64,000 bases of DNA from Microbacterium sp. T2.11-28 (lineage in GTDB: Bacteria > Actinomycetota > Actinomycetes > Actinomycetales > Microbacteriaceae): the NCBI RefSeq assembly GCF_950097975.1, contig NZ_CATNHF010000012.1, forward strand, positions 310,001-374,000, written 5' to 3'. This document shows, piece after piece, positions 53,857 through 62,301 of the stretch. The notes under the pieces are model-generated. The model searched no databases, had not been told where the DNA came from, and saw nothing but the letters and a program-made list of their open reading frames with translations. The position numbers and the translations under genes were made by a program. How positions within the stretch are numbered: the first letter of the stretch is position 1; each line of letters opens with the position of its first letter.

Positions 53857-54924
53857 GTGAGTCACGCCCCGTCGACCTTCGGCATCGAGGAGGAGTTCGT
53901 CCTCGTCGACCCGCGCACGCTCGGCCCCGTCGACCTCGGCCTCGAGGCGGTCGCGCAGCTGCGCGGCTCGTGCCCCGGCGTCGTCGTGCGGGAGTTCTTC
54001 CCGTCGCAGATCGAGTACGCCACCCCGGTGTGCACCGACGTCGACGAGGCCCTCCACGATCTCAGGGAGTTCCGCACGCGGCTCGCGGCGTGGGCGTCGG
54101 CGGCCGGCGCGCTGGTGGCCCCGTCGGGGACGCCGTTCACCACGGACCGCCGTGAGCCCGCGCACGAGGGGCGCTACGCCGCGATCGCCCGCGACATCGG
54201 GGGACTGACCGTCGAGCACCAGCTCAACGGGCTCCATGTGCACGTCGGCATCCCCGACCCCTCCGACGGAGTGCGGGCCTCGAACTTCCTGCGGCCCTGG
54301 TTCCCCGTCCTGCTCGCCCTCGCCGCCAACTCGCCGTTCTGGCTCGGGCAGGACACCGGATTCGGCAGCTGGCGCGCGATCCACAGCCGTCGGTGGACGA
54401 CCCACGGCGTCCCCCCGTGGTTCGCCGACGCCGCCGACTACCACGCCGCCCTGGAGCGCCTGACGGGCGTCGGCGCCACGTCGGACCCGGGAACGATCAA
54501 CTGGGTGGCGCGCCTGTCGGCTTCCCACCCCACCCTCGAGGTGCGGGTGTGCGACGTGCAGCTCGACCCGCGGGCCTCCGTCGCGCTGGCCGCCCTCATC
54601 CGCGCCCTCGTCGAGCTGGGGCGGCGGAGCGAGACGCCGCGGGCCGAGCACTACGAGGGCTGGGACGCCGCCCTCTGGCACGCGGCGCGTCACGGCACGT
54701 CGGGCACGCTCGTCGACCCGGCATCGGGTCGCCTCGTGCCGGCGGCGGCGGTGCTCGAGGCGCTGCAGGACATCGTGCGGCCGGTGCTCCCGGACGCGGA
54801 TGCGCGCCTCGTGGAGTGCTTCCTCGCCGAGCACGGCCGGGTGGGCGGAGGGGCGCAGCAGCAGCGTCGTGCGCACTCCCGGGGACGGCTGGCGGCGCTC
54901 TACCGCGACCGGGTCGCCGGGTGA
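53857..54924 (+). CDS. YbdK-type carboxylate-amine ligase (glutamate-cysteine ligase family 2)
   Basis: This 355-residue ATP-dependent ligase has TFGIEEEFVLVDP at the start, EFFPSQIEYATPVC, the LHVHVGIP metal-binding strand, RAIHSRRWTTHGVPP and LEVRVCDVQLDP, the usual landmarks of the GCS2/YbdK family. Members show weak glutamate-cysteine ligase activity in vitro. In mycothiol-using actinobacteria the real substrate is uncertain. The GTG start gives MSHAPSTFG; the ribosome site is weak. Confidence 0.92.
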   Translation: MSHAPSTFGIEEEFVLVDPRTLGPVDLGLEAVAQLRGSCPGVVVREFFPSQIEYATPVCTDVDEALHDLREFRTRLAAWASAAGALVAPSGTPFTTDRREPAHEGRYAAIARDIGGLTVEHQLNGLHVHVGIPDPSDGVRASNFLRPWFPVLLALAANSPFWLGQDTGFGSWRAIHSRRWTTHGVPPWFADAADYHAALERLTGVGATSDPGTINWVARLSASHPTLEVRVCDVQLDPRASVALAALIRALVELGRRSETPRAEHYEGWDAALWHAARHGTSGTLVDPASGRLVPAAAVLEALQDIVRPVLPDADARLVECFLAEHGRVGGGAQQQRRAHSRGRLAALYRDRVAG

Positions 54925-54955
54925 CCGCCGCGTGACGACCCGGGGCTGACGGCGC

Positions 54956-55381
54956 TCAGCGCGGTTCGGGGTCGTCGTCGCGCGCCCAGGCGATCGCCAC
55001 GAGGCGCCGGAGCACGCCCAGGTCGATGTCGTCGAGCTTCTTCACGTACACGCAGCCGGCTCCCTCCGTGTAGGCGCCGAGCTCCGGGAGGAGGCCGGCT
55101 CCCTCGGGCAGGTCCTTCAGTCCGTAGAGCGACAGCTGTGCCTTGCGCGGCGAGAAGGCCACCTTCGGCCAGCGGCCGCGCCGCCTCGGATCCGAGGGCG
55201 AGATGTAGCGGTAGCTGCCGTAGCCGACCATGGACGGGCCCCACAGCACGGGCTCGGTGCCGGTCACCTCGCGGAAGATCTCCGCGAGACGCAGTCCGTC
55301 CTCACGCCGGCGCGCGGGGGTGGCCGCATCGAGGAAGGCGTGCACGTCGGCATCGGTCGGTCCGGTCTTCGGTTCGCTCAT
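54956..55381 (-). CDS. DUF1801 domain protein
   Basis: This 141-residue protein matches the DUF1801 (YdhG-like) pattern: RREDGLRLAEIFREVTGTEP, WGPSMVGYGSYRYISPSD, then WPKVAFSPRKAQLSLYGL and CVYVKKLDDIDLGVLRRLV. It is cytosolic with no known activity. It is convergent with the ligase gene. The spacer holds only a loose GACGACCC/GGGTCGTC pairing that overlaps the coding end. Confidence 0.88.
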   Translation of the reverse strand: MSEPKTGPTDADVHAFLDAATPARRREDGLRLAEIFREVTGTEPVLWGPSMVGYGSYRYISPSDPRRRGRWPKVAFSPRKAQLSLYGLKDLPEGAGLLPELGAYTEGAGCVYVKKLDDIDLGVLRRLVAIAWARDDDPEPR

Positions 55382-55420
55382 ACGCTCATCCTCGTCCAGC
55401 GCGGGCGCGCGGGGAACCCG

Positions 55421-56047
55421 TCAGCGCGGGGGCTGGAGCAGGGCGGCGAAGGTGCGCAGCGTCGACTCCAGGCCGAGCGAGGGTTCGAGCAGCCACTGGA
55501 TCTGCAGACCGTCGGAGGCCGCGATCAGCAGTGCCGCCAGGTGCGCGGCCGGCACGTCGTCGCGGATGCGCCCGGCCTCCTGGTCGGCGGTGAACTCCGC
55601 GGTCAGTCGCGCCCGGATGCGCTCGAAGCGATCGGAGAAGAACCTCGTGCCCACGTGGTCGTCGCCGTCCAGGGCGGCGGCGACCAGGGTCGAGTACAGC
55701 TCGACCAGTCCCGGCACCTCCACGTTGGCCATGGCGGCGTGGACCATGCCGTCCACGCCCCGGTGCGGTTCGGGCTCCGCGGCGGAGCGCTGGGCCTCGG
55801 CGTGGGCGTAGACGGCCACCAGCAGCTGCTCCCGCGAGTCGAAGTAGTGCAGGAGGGCGGCGTGGGAGACCCCCAGCGCCTCGGCGATCCGGCGCAGCGA
55901 CGTGCCGTAGGCGCCGCGTTCTCGGAACACGTCGATGGCGCGGTCGAGGATCTCCTGCCGGCGGGCGACGCCCTTGGGCTGAAGGCCCTGACGCCCGAGG
56001 GCCGGGTCGGGGACCGGCCGGTCGGGGTCGGGGGCGGACGCGCTCAT
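55421..56047 (-). CDS. TetR-family transcriptional regulator
   Basis: This is a 208-residue regulator. The N-terminal helix-turn-helix (about 28-75) shows RRQEILDRAIDVFRERGAY, LRRIAEALGVSHAALLHYF and DSREQLL. The C-terminal all-helical ligand domain is of the type often paired with catabolic genes. It is divergent from the isomerase/oxidoreductase pair, and a 28-bp palindrome lies in the shared promoter, so autoregulation and repression of those genes until a sugar-like ligand binds are likely. Confidence 0.93.
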   Translation of the reverse strand: MSASAPDPDRPVPDPALGRQGLQPKGVARRQEILDRAIDVFRERGAYGTSLRRIAEALGVSHAALLHYFDSREQLLVAVYAHAEAQRSAAEPEPHRGVDGMVHAAMANVEVPGLVELYSTLVAAALDGDDHVGTRFFSDRFERIRARLTAEFTADQEAGRIRDDVPAAHLAALLIAASDGLQIQWLLEPSLGLESTLRTFAALLQPPR

Positions 56048-56071
56048 GGACTCAATGTAACCCAGCCGCGG

Positions 56072-56099
56072 AGAAAAACCTCCAAGTGGAGGTTTTTCT
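56072..56099. promoter_or_regulatory. TetR operator palindrome
   Basis: Perfect 13-bp arms AGAAAAACCTCCA and TGGAGGTTTTTCT are separated by two bases. The A/T-rich flanks stand out in this GC-rich DNA. It lies 24 bases upstream of the TetR ATG and 59 bases before the isomerase ATG. A TTATCG just to its right could be the -10 box for the rightward genes. Confidence 0.85.
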
Positions 56100-56158
56100 G
56101 TTATCGTCGGACGCAACGCCGGCCCCGGCGCTCGACGACGACGTACGAAGGAACACCC

Positions 56159-56983
56159 ATGGCCCTGCCCGCCGCTTCTGTGCAGCTCTATTCGCTGGCG
56201 AAGGAGTTCACCGCCGACCCGAACGGATCGCTCGACCGCCTGGCGGCGATCGGGTTCGCGTACGTCGAGGCCTTCGACTTCGTCCGCCGGCCGGCCGAGA
56301 TCCGCGCCGCCCTCGACGCGAGCGGGCTCCGCGCGCCCACCGCTCACGCCCCGCTCCTCTCCGACGAGCTCTGGACGCCCGACGGGGCCATCCCGACGCC
56401 TTCGCCGGAGGTGGTGTTCGAGGCGGCCGCCACGATCGGCGTGCAGACCGTCATCGACCCCTTCGTCGCCCCCGAGCGCTGGCTCACCGAGGACGGCGTC
56501 GCCGACATCGCCGACCGCCTCAACCGGGTCGCGGAGACCGCCGCATCATTCGGACTCACCGTCGGCTACCACAACCACGCCCAGGAGTTCGTCGCGTCCT
56601 TCGGCGACCAGACCGCGTACGAGCGGTTCGTCGCCCTCACCGACGAGCGCGTGCAGCTCGAGCTCGACCTGTTCTGGGCCCTCACCGGCGGCCAGGACGT
56701 CCCGGCCCTCGTCGCGCGTCTGGGCGACCGGCTCACCGCGGTGCACGTGAAGGACGGCGTGGTGCCCGCCTCCAACCCGTGGGCGCCCGGCGCCCCCTCG
56801 TTCGGCTCCGACAGCCTCGACCAGCGCCACGCGGGCACCGGCGACGTCCCGCTCGCCGAGGCGCTGCGCGCCGGCACCGGCATCCGCTACGCCGTCGTGG
56901 AGTACGACCACGCGCCCGGCGACGTCTTCGCCGACATCGCCGCCAGCTACGCCTTCCTCCGCGACGGGGGGTTCGTCGCGTGA
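56159..56983 (+). CDS. Sugar phosphate isomerase/epimerase (xylose isomerase-like TIM barrel)
   Basis: This 274-residue TIM-barrel protein has the start ASVQLYSLAKEF, the strand GFAYVEAFDF, the metal-ligand regions GLTVGYHNHAQEF and VQLELDLFWALTGG, AVHVKDG, and the late glutamate in YAVVEYDHAPGD. These fit the AP endonuclease 2-like isomerase family active on sugars or inositol derivatives. GAAGGA lies six bases before the ATG. Its stop overlaps the oxidoreductase start (GTGA). Regulated by the divergent TetR protein, by inference. Confidence 0.92.
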   Translation: MALPAASVQLYSLAKEFTADPNGSLDRLAAIGFAYVEAFDFVRRPAEIRAALDASGLRAPTAHAPLLSDELWTPDGAIPTPSPEVVFEAAATIGVQTVIDPFVAPERWLTEDGVADIADRLNRVAETAASFGLTVGYHNHAQEFVASFGDQTAYERFVALTDERVQLELDLFWALTGGQDVPALVARLGDRLTAVHVKDGVVPASNPWAPGAPSFGSDSLDQRHAGTGDVPLAEALRAGTGIRYAVVEYDHAPGDVFADIAASYAFLRDGGFVA

Positions 56984-58107
56984 GCCGCCTCGGAGTCGGC
57001 GTCATCGGCGCCGGTGTCATCAGCCAGACGTACCTCGAGAACCTGACGTCGTTCCCCGACGTCGACGTCGTCGCGGTGGGGGACATCATCCCCGAGCGCG
57101 CGCAGGCCAAGGCCGAGGAGCACGGGGTTCCCGCGTGGGGCACCGCCGACGACGTGCTCGGCGACCCGCGCGTCGACCTCGTCGTGAACCTCACGATCCC
57201 GCAGGTGCACGTGGAGGTCTCCGCCGCCGCCGTCGCCGCCGGCAAGCACGTGTGGACCGAGAAGCCGCTGGGCCTCGACCGTGCCGGCACACAGGAGCTG
57301 CTGCGTGCCGCGGACGCCGCCGGCGTGCGGGTGGGGTCGGCCCCCGACACGATCCTCGGACCGGGGTTCCAGACCGCCAAGCGCGCGATCGCCGAGGGCG
57401 TCATCGGGACGCCGCTGTTCGTGCAGACGGCGTTCCAGACGCAGGGTCCCGACCTCTGGCACCCGGAGCCGGCGTTCCTGTTCGCCGAGGGCGCCGGCCC
57501 GCTGCTGGACATGGGCCCCTACTACTTCTCCGCGCTCGTCAGCCTGCTCGGGCCGATCGCCGGGGTCGCCGCCCGCGGGTCGCGCTGGCGCACCGAGCGG
57601 CACATCCACACCGGTCCCCGCGCGGGCGAGTCCTTCCCCGTCGAGGTGCCCTCGACCGTGCAGGTGCTCTCCTCGTTCGAGGGCGGCCAGCACGGCACCC
57701 ACCTGCTGAGCTTCGACTCGGCGCTGGAGCGTCACGGGGTGATCGAGATCCACGGCAGCGAGGGCACGATGATCCTCCCCGACCCGAACCGCTTCGAGGG
57801 CCGGATCGCCTACGTGAAGCCGCTGGGCGTCTTCCGCGACGGCATGCGCACCGAGCAGGAGTGGATCGAGATCGAGCAGCAGGGGACCGTCGTCGGGCGG
57901 GGCCTCGGCGTGCTCGACATGGCTCGCGCCATCGCTGCCGGTCGCCCGCACGTCGCGACCGGGGAGCTCGGCTATCACGTCCTGGACGTGATGCTGTCGG
58001 CTCAGGAGTCCGCCTCGACCGGCCAGTACCTCGAGATCGCGAGCACCGTCGCCGACGTCCCGCTGCTGCCGGAGGGCTTCGACCCCTTCGCCGCCGAGCT
58101 GGGCTGA
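56980..58107 (+). CDS. Gfo/Idh/MocA-family oxidoreductase
   Basis: This is a 375-residue NAD(P)-dependent dehydrogenase. The N-terminal Rossmann domain begins LGVGVIGAGVISQTYLENL. The catalytic Lys lies in VWTEKPLGLDRAG, and the C-terminal beta-sheet domain contains PLLDMGPYYFSAL, typical of the family. Together with the isomerase it probably interconverts keto- and hydroxy-forms of a sugar or inositol during catabolism. A strong terminator follows. Confidence 0.94.
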   Translation: MSRLGVGVIGAGVISQTYLENLTSFPDVDVVAVGDIIPERAQAKAEEHGVPAWGTADDVLGDPRVDLVVNLTIPQVHVEVSAAAVAAGKHVWTEKPLGLDRAGTQELLRAADAAGVRVGSAPDTILGPGFQTAKRAIAEGVIGTPLFVQTAFQTQGPDLWHPEPAFLFAEGAGPLLDMGPYYFSALVSLLGPIAGVAARGSRWRTERHIHTGPRAGESFPVEVPSTVQVLSSFEGGQHGTHLLSFDSALERHGVIEIHGSEGTMILPDPNRFEGRIAYVKPLGVFRDGMRTEQEWIEIEQQGTVVGRGLGVLDMARAIAAGRPHVATGELGYHVLDVMLSAQESASTGQYLEIASTVADVPLLPEGFDPFAAELG

Positions 58108-58118
58108 CACCCGTGAGC

Positions 58119-58151
58119 GCGGCCGGGCGGGGGTGCGACCCGCCCGGCCGC
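58119..58151. terminator. Bidirectional hairpin terminator
   Basis: Perfect 13-bp arms GCGGCCGGGCGGG (58119-58131) and CCCGCCCGGCCGC (58139-58151) with a seven-base loop. It sits between the convergent oxidoreductase and paralogue B. A looser GGCCGGC/GCCGGCC pair follows to about 58200. Confidence 0.88.
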
Positions 58152-58240
58152 GTCGGCCGGCGTTTGGGGACGGCGCTCGGGGATGCGCCGAAGCCGGCCG
58201 GAGAGGGGCCGGGCCGGAGCCCGGCGCCCACGACCGACGC

Positions 58241-61200
58241 TTACGGAATGGCTGTGTAGGTGAGCGTCAGCGTCGGACGGAACGACGCATTGGTGGCCTC
58301 GCGCGTCCAGAGACGCACGTTGTCGGTGCCGGCGCTGCTCGACAGCCGCAGCGACACCGAGGTGCCGGCGCGGTCGGCGAGCTGAGCCGCCTGCAGGTCG
58401 ACCGTGTACGCGGTGCTGACCGCCGTCGCGCCGGAAAGCTCGCCGAGAACGCTCGAGACCACCCCGGTGGTCGGACGGTTCGCCCACGTCAGCGTCGCCT
58501 CGTCCCACGTCGCGTCGATGATGCGCAGCTGGTGCGCGTCGGCCGACCCGGCGGTGGGATCGCTGGAGGTGCGCACCGACAGGGTCGCCCCCGTCAGCGC
58601 CATCCCCGCCGGCGCCGCAGGCAGCGGGAACCGGAGGAACGACTCGATCGCGGTGTCGAAGCGCGACGACAGCTGGGTGGAGGTCCCGTAGACGAACGCC
58701 GGGTTCACCGCCGCCGCCATCGTGTCGGCATCCGCGACGACCGTCCGCGTCGTCGTCGCCGGGGCGATGGTGGCGCTCACGGCGGCCGTCGGTGCGCTGA
58801 CGTTGCCCGCCGCATCGATCGCGGTCACGCGGTAGTACCAGGTGCCCACCGCCAGCGAGGTGTCGGTGTATCCCGGCGTGCCGACCGTGGTGACTCGTGA
58901 GGACGCGTCGACGCTGAAGTCCGGCGTCGTGCCCCGATGCACGGCGTATCCGGAGACGCCCCCCGCGTCCGTCGACGCGCCCCACGAGAGCGCGATGTCG
59001 TCGCCGCCCTGCACCACGGCCGAGAGGCCGGTCGGCACGGTCGGCGCCGTGGTGTCGGGATCGATCGTCGCCGAGGCGGCGTCCGACGCCGGTGACCAGT
59101 TGCCCGCCGCGTCACGAGCACGGACGCGGAAGAACCACGTGCCCACGGCGACGTCGGACTGCGTGAACGACGTCGTCGTCACGTCCGAGGCGACGAGCGT
59201 CTCGGAGGACAGCGCGAAGTCGGCCGTCGTCCCACGGTGCACCTCGTAGCCGGTGACGCCGACGGCGTCGGTCGACGCCGACCACGAGACGACCACGTCG
59301 TCGCCGTTCTGGACGGCGGCGGTCACGCCGGTGGGAGCGGTGGGCGCGGTCGTGTCGGGCGGGACCACCGAGGCGGTCTCGGCGACCGAGGGCGCCGAGA
59401 CGTTGCCGGCCGCGTCCTTCGCGATCACGCGGTAGTACCAGGTGCCCACCGGCACCGACGAGTCCGCGTAGGTCGTCGCCGTCGCGGAACCGCGGAGCGT
59501 GGCCGCCGACGGGGTGAACGTCGCCGTCGTGCCGCGGTGCACCTCGTAGGACGTGACGCCCACGTTGTCCACCGCCGCGTTCCACGAGAGGTCGACCGTG
59601 CTCCCCGACACCGAGGCGGTCACGGACCCCGGGGCAGCCGGCGGCGTGGTGTCGCCCCCGGTGCCGGTGCCCGCCGCGTAGTGCGCGGAGATCCGGCTGG
59701 CGGGAAGGGCCGAGTAGTACACGGCCGTCTCGTCGAGCTGGCCGTGGAAGTAGCGACCGGCCTGCGTGCTGGCGGTGTTCTGGTAGCCGATGAGGTTGTC
59801 TCCGCCGGCGTGCCAGGTGCCGTAGTAGGTGCCGTTGGCGGTCGTCGTGTTCTGCCCCTGCAGCGCGCCGTCGATGTAGAGCCGCATGCCGGCCGCGGAC
59901 TGCGTGGCCACGACATGGTGCCACTGTCCGTCGTTGAGCTGACGCGTGGACCGCAGCGTCGTCGTGCTGTTGTTCGGGTTGCGGACGCCGAAGCGGACGA
60001 AGCCCGAGCCGCTCTCCATGTAGAGCACGCGGTCCACGGTCGAGCTGACGCGGTCGGTGCCGTCGTCGCTGCGCGGGCGCCCGTTGGACGAGCCGTAGTT
60101 CACGAGCGCGCCGCCGGTGGTGGAGGTCGTCCGCAGCCAGGTCTCGACCGAGTACGTCGTCGGACCCTGCGCGATCACGTCGTTCCAGATGTACTGCGGA
60201 AGTCCCGCCGTCTCGCTGAAGGTGGCGCTGAGGCTCGGGTCGCCCGCGAGCGCTCCGGTCGCCGTGCGGTCCACGCCGTTCTGCGCGAGGCCGTTCAGCC
60301 CCGTCACCGTCTCGCCGGCGGAGTCGACGATCCACTGGGCGACGGCGGTGTCGTCGTAGCGCCAGTAGAGCCGCGGGGCGTCGGCGAGGACCGTCGACGC
60401 GTAGGCGGAGCCCGTCCCGGACGCCGTCACGCTCGCGCTCGCCGTGATGCCGCTGCGGTTGCCGGCGGCGTCGATCACCCGGGCGCGGTAGGAGTAGGTC
60501 TGCCCGGGCGTGACGTTGGTGTCCACGAACGTCACCTGGTTGCGGTACCAGTGCTGCGACTTCGCGACGCCGGTCCAGATGGGCGTCGTCGTGTTGGTGC
60601 CCTTGTAGACGGCGTAGGTGAGGTCGCTGTCGTCGGGGTCGACGACACCGCGGATGTTCACCTGCACGGTGCCGGGCGTCAGCGCCCGCACGGCGATGGT
60701 CGGCGTCGGCGGGTTGCCGGTGTCGGTGCTTCCGAACCGGGTGAGACCCTGCTGCGGCTCGCCGTTCACGCGCGTGAACTCGCCGGCGACCCAGAGGTAC
60801 TCGTCGCCCGTGGCGGCGGTGCCGATCGCGAACGCCCGCGGGCCGAGCGCCTCGCCGGTGCCGTCGTTCAGCTCGGGCAGCCACCCGAGGTGCAGCTGGC
60901 CCGGGTCGTCGGCGCGCGTCGCGCTCAGGTAGGTGCGGCGGCCGTCGGGGAACATCCCCTGCCCGCTGCAGTCGTGGTGGTGGTGCGCCTCGAACAGGAT
61001 GCCCTCGTGCAGCAGCATCGCCTGCGTCGCGCCGGCGCAGCTGTCGCGCCAGTACTGCGAGTAGTCGCTCCAGTTGTAGGCGAGGCTGCCGTCGAAGCCG
61101 TTGAAGCCCTCGTTGCCCACGTAGAAGCGCGTGCCGTCGGAGACGAGCGCCTTCGTCCGCGAGGTGTTGCCGACGGTCGAGGCCGGCCAGGTGCGGAGGT

Positions 61201-61996
61201 TCGCCCCGGTGGCGGCCGAGACGACCGCGAAGCTGTGGCTCGTCTGCCCGTTGACGGTGAAGAAGTCGCCGCCGATGACGACCCGGTCGCCCGTGGGCGA
61301 CAGCGTGATCGCGGTGCCGCGGGCGTTCTTGTTCGGCTCCACCGTCTGGCTGTACGACGAGGTGGTCGCGCCATAGGCGTTCGCGACGAACGCGGTGTCG
61401 AGCGCTCCCGTGCGGCTGAGCTTCGCGAAGCTCCGGCGCGGCTGGCCGCCGACCGTCTGGAAGGCCCCGCCGATGTACACCGCGTCGGCGGTGACGGCCA
61501 GCGAGAGCACCGTGCTGGAGATCGCCGCCGGGTTGAAGGAGGTCACGCGGCAGGTGCGCAGGTCGATCTCGGCGAGGCGCGAGCGCGCGACTCCGCCGAT
61601 GCGCGAGAAGTTGCCGCCCACGAAGACCGTGTTGCCGTCGGGCGCCGCCGCCACGGCGTAGACGGTGGCCGTGCCGCTGGCGAGCGTCGCCGGCAGCTGG
61701 CACGCATCCGGCTGGCCGGTCGCGGCATCCAGGATCGCCACGCCGGTGAGGCTCTGCACCGCTCCGGACTGCCCCGCTCCCGGACGCAGCTCGGTGAAGG
61801 CGCCGCCTGCGACCACGCGTCCCTGGGAGCCGGCGACGCCGAACACCTGGGCGTTGGTCTGCCACGTGGGCAGGTCGTCGGCGCTGAACGACAGCCCCGG
61901 CGACAGGGCCGAGGCCGGGTCGGTCGGACCGACTGCTGTGAGGCCCCCGGCGATGACGGCGACGATCGCCGCACCGATGAAAAGACGTGAACGCAT
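58241..61996 (-). CDS. Large secreted propeller/LamG/FN3/DNRLRE protein (paralogue B)
   Basis: This is a 1251-residue protein. After a signal peptide (1-31, ending DPASA) comes the same propeller-like domain as in paralogue A (FVGGNFSRIGGVARSRL, YIGGAFQTVGGQPRRSF, VIGGDFFTVNG), with HHHHDC at 338-343. An FN3-like domain, one LamG domain (QWHHVVATQSAAGMRLY), three FN3 domains and one C-terminal DNRLRE domain (TLTWANRP, ending LTYTAIP) follow. Relative to paralogue A it lacks one LamG, one DNRLRE and two FN3 modules. GGGGGA precedes the ATG. No anchor is seen. It is expected to act outside the cell, probably binding glycans; no enzymatic site is recognised other than the His cluster. Confidence 0.88.
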   Translation of the reverse strand: MRSRLFIGAAIVAVIAGGLTAVGPTDPASALSPGLSFSADDLPTWQTNAQVFGVAGSQGRVVAGGAFTELRPGAGQSGAVQSLTGVAILDAATGQPDACQLPATLASGTATVYAVAAAPDGNTVFVGGNFSRIGGVARSRLAEIDLRTCRVTSFNPAAISSTVLSLAVTADAVYIGGAFQTVGGQPRRSFAKLSRTGALDTAFVANAYGATTSSYSQTVEPNKNARGTAITLSPTGDRVVIGGDFFTVNGQTSHSFAVVSAATGANLRTWPASTVGNTSRTKALVSDGTRFYVGNEGFNGFDGSLAYNWSDYSQYWRDSCAGATQAMLLHEGILFEAHHHHDCSGQGMFPDGRRTYLSATRADDPGQLHLGWLPELNDGTGEALGPRAFAIGTAATGDEYLWVAGEFTRVNGEPQQGLTRFGSTDTGNPPTPTIAVRALTPGTVQVNIRGVVDPDDSDLTYAVYKGTNTTTPIWTGVAKSQHWYRNQVTFVDTNVTPGQTYSYRARVIDAAGNRSGITASASVTASGTGSAYASTVLADAPRLYWRYDDTAVAQWIVDSAGETVTGLNGLAQNGVDRTATGALAGDPSLSATFSETAGLPQYIWNDVIAQGPTTYSVETWLRTTSTTGGALVNYGSSNGRPRSDDGTDRVSSTVDRVLYMESGSGFVRFGVRNPNNSTTTLRSTRQLNDGQWHHVVATQSAAGMRLYIDGALQGQNTTTANGTYYGTWHAGGDNLIGYQNTASTQAGRYFHGQLDETAVYYSALPASRISAHYAAGTGTGGDTTPPAAPGSVTASVSGSTVDLSWNAAVDNVGVTSYEVHRGTTATFTPSAATLRGSATATTYADSSVPVGTWYYRVIAKDAAGNVSAPSVAETASVVPPDTTAPTAPTGVTAAVQNGDDVVVSWSASTDAVGVTGYEVHRGTTADFALSSETLVASDVTTTSFTQSDVAVGTWFFRVRARDAAGNWSPASDAASATIDPDTTAPTVPTGLSAVVQGGDDIALSWGASTDAGGVSGYAVHRGTTPDFSVDASSRVTTVGTPGYTDTSLAVGTWYYRVTAIDAAGNVSAPTAAVSATIAPATTTRTVVADADTMAAAVNPAFVYGTSTQLSSRFDTAIESFLRFPLPAAPAGMALTGATLSVRTSSDPTAGSADAHQLRIIDATWDEATLTWANRPTTGVVSSVLGELSGATAVSTAYTVDLQAAQLADRAGTSVSLRLSSSAGTDNVRLWTREATNASFRPTLTLTYTAIP

Positions 61997-62301
61997 GATG
62001 TCCCCCGCTCCGTTGCGCTACAGAGCGGACGCCCGCGTCGGTGAAGCCCCGACGAGGATCCCCATCCCCATGTGCCGAAGCGGCGGCGCGCGGTACCCCC
62101 CAGTAACCACGTCGAATAGATCTGCACGGAGTGTAGTACCTGACGGTCCCGGAGGGAAGGATCCATGTGGACGAATTCGATCGGCGCCCGTCCGCACCCA
62201 TAGGGAACTGTCAGCCTGCGCGCTTCGCGTCCGGTCCGGCGGAGGCTAAAGTTGCAGCCACTGCACTAAATCGAGCAGAGACTGCAAGCAGAGAGGTCGC
62301 C
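61997..62301. promoter_or_regulatory. Divergent spacer between paralogue B and the ABC exporter
   Basis: No gene is seen in these 305 bp. On the leftward strand, GGTTACTGGGGGGTACC (62107 to 62091) resembles the GGTTAGGGGTAACC palindrome before paralogue A and lies about 95 bases from the ATG. A leftward TACACT near 62138 could be a -10 box. The ABC gene has GAGAGG shortly before its ATG. Nothing else stands out. Confidence 0.4.
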
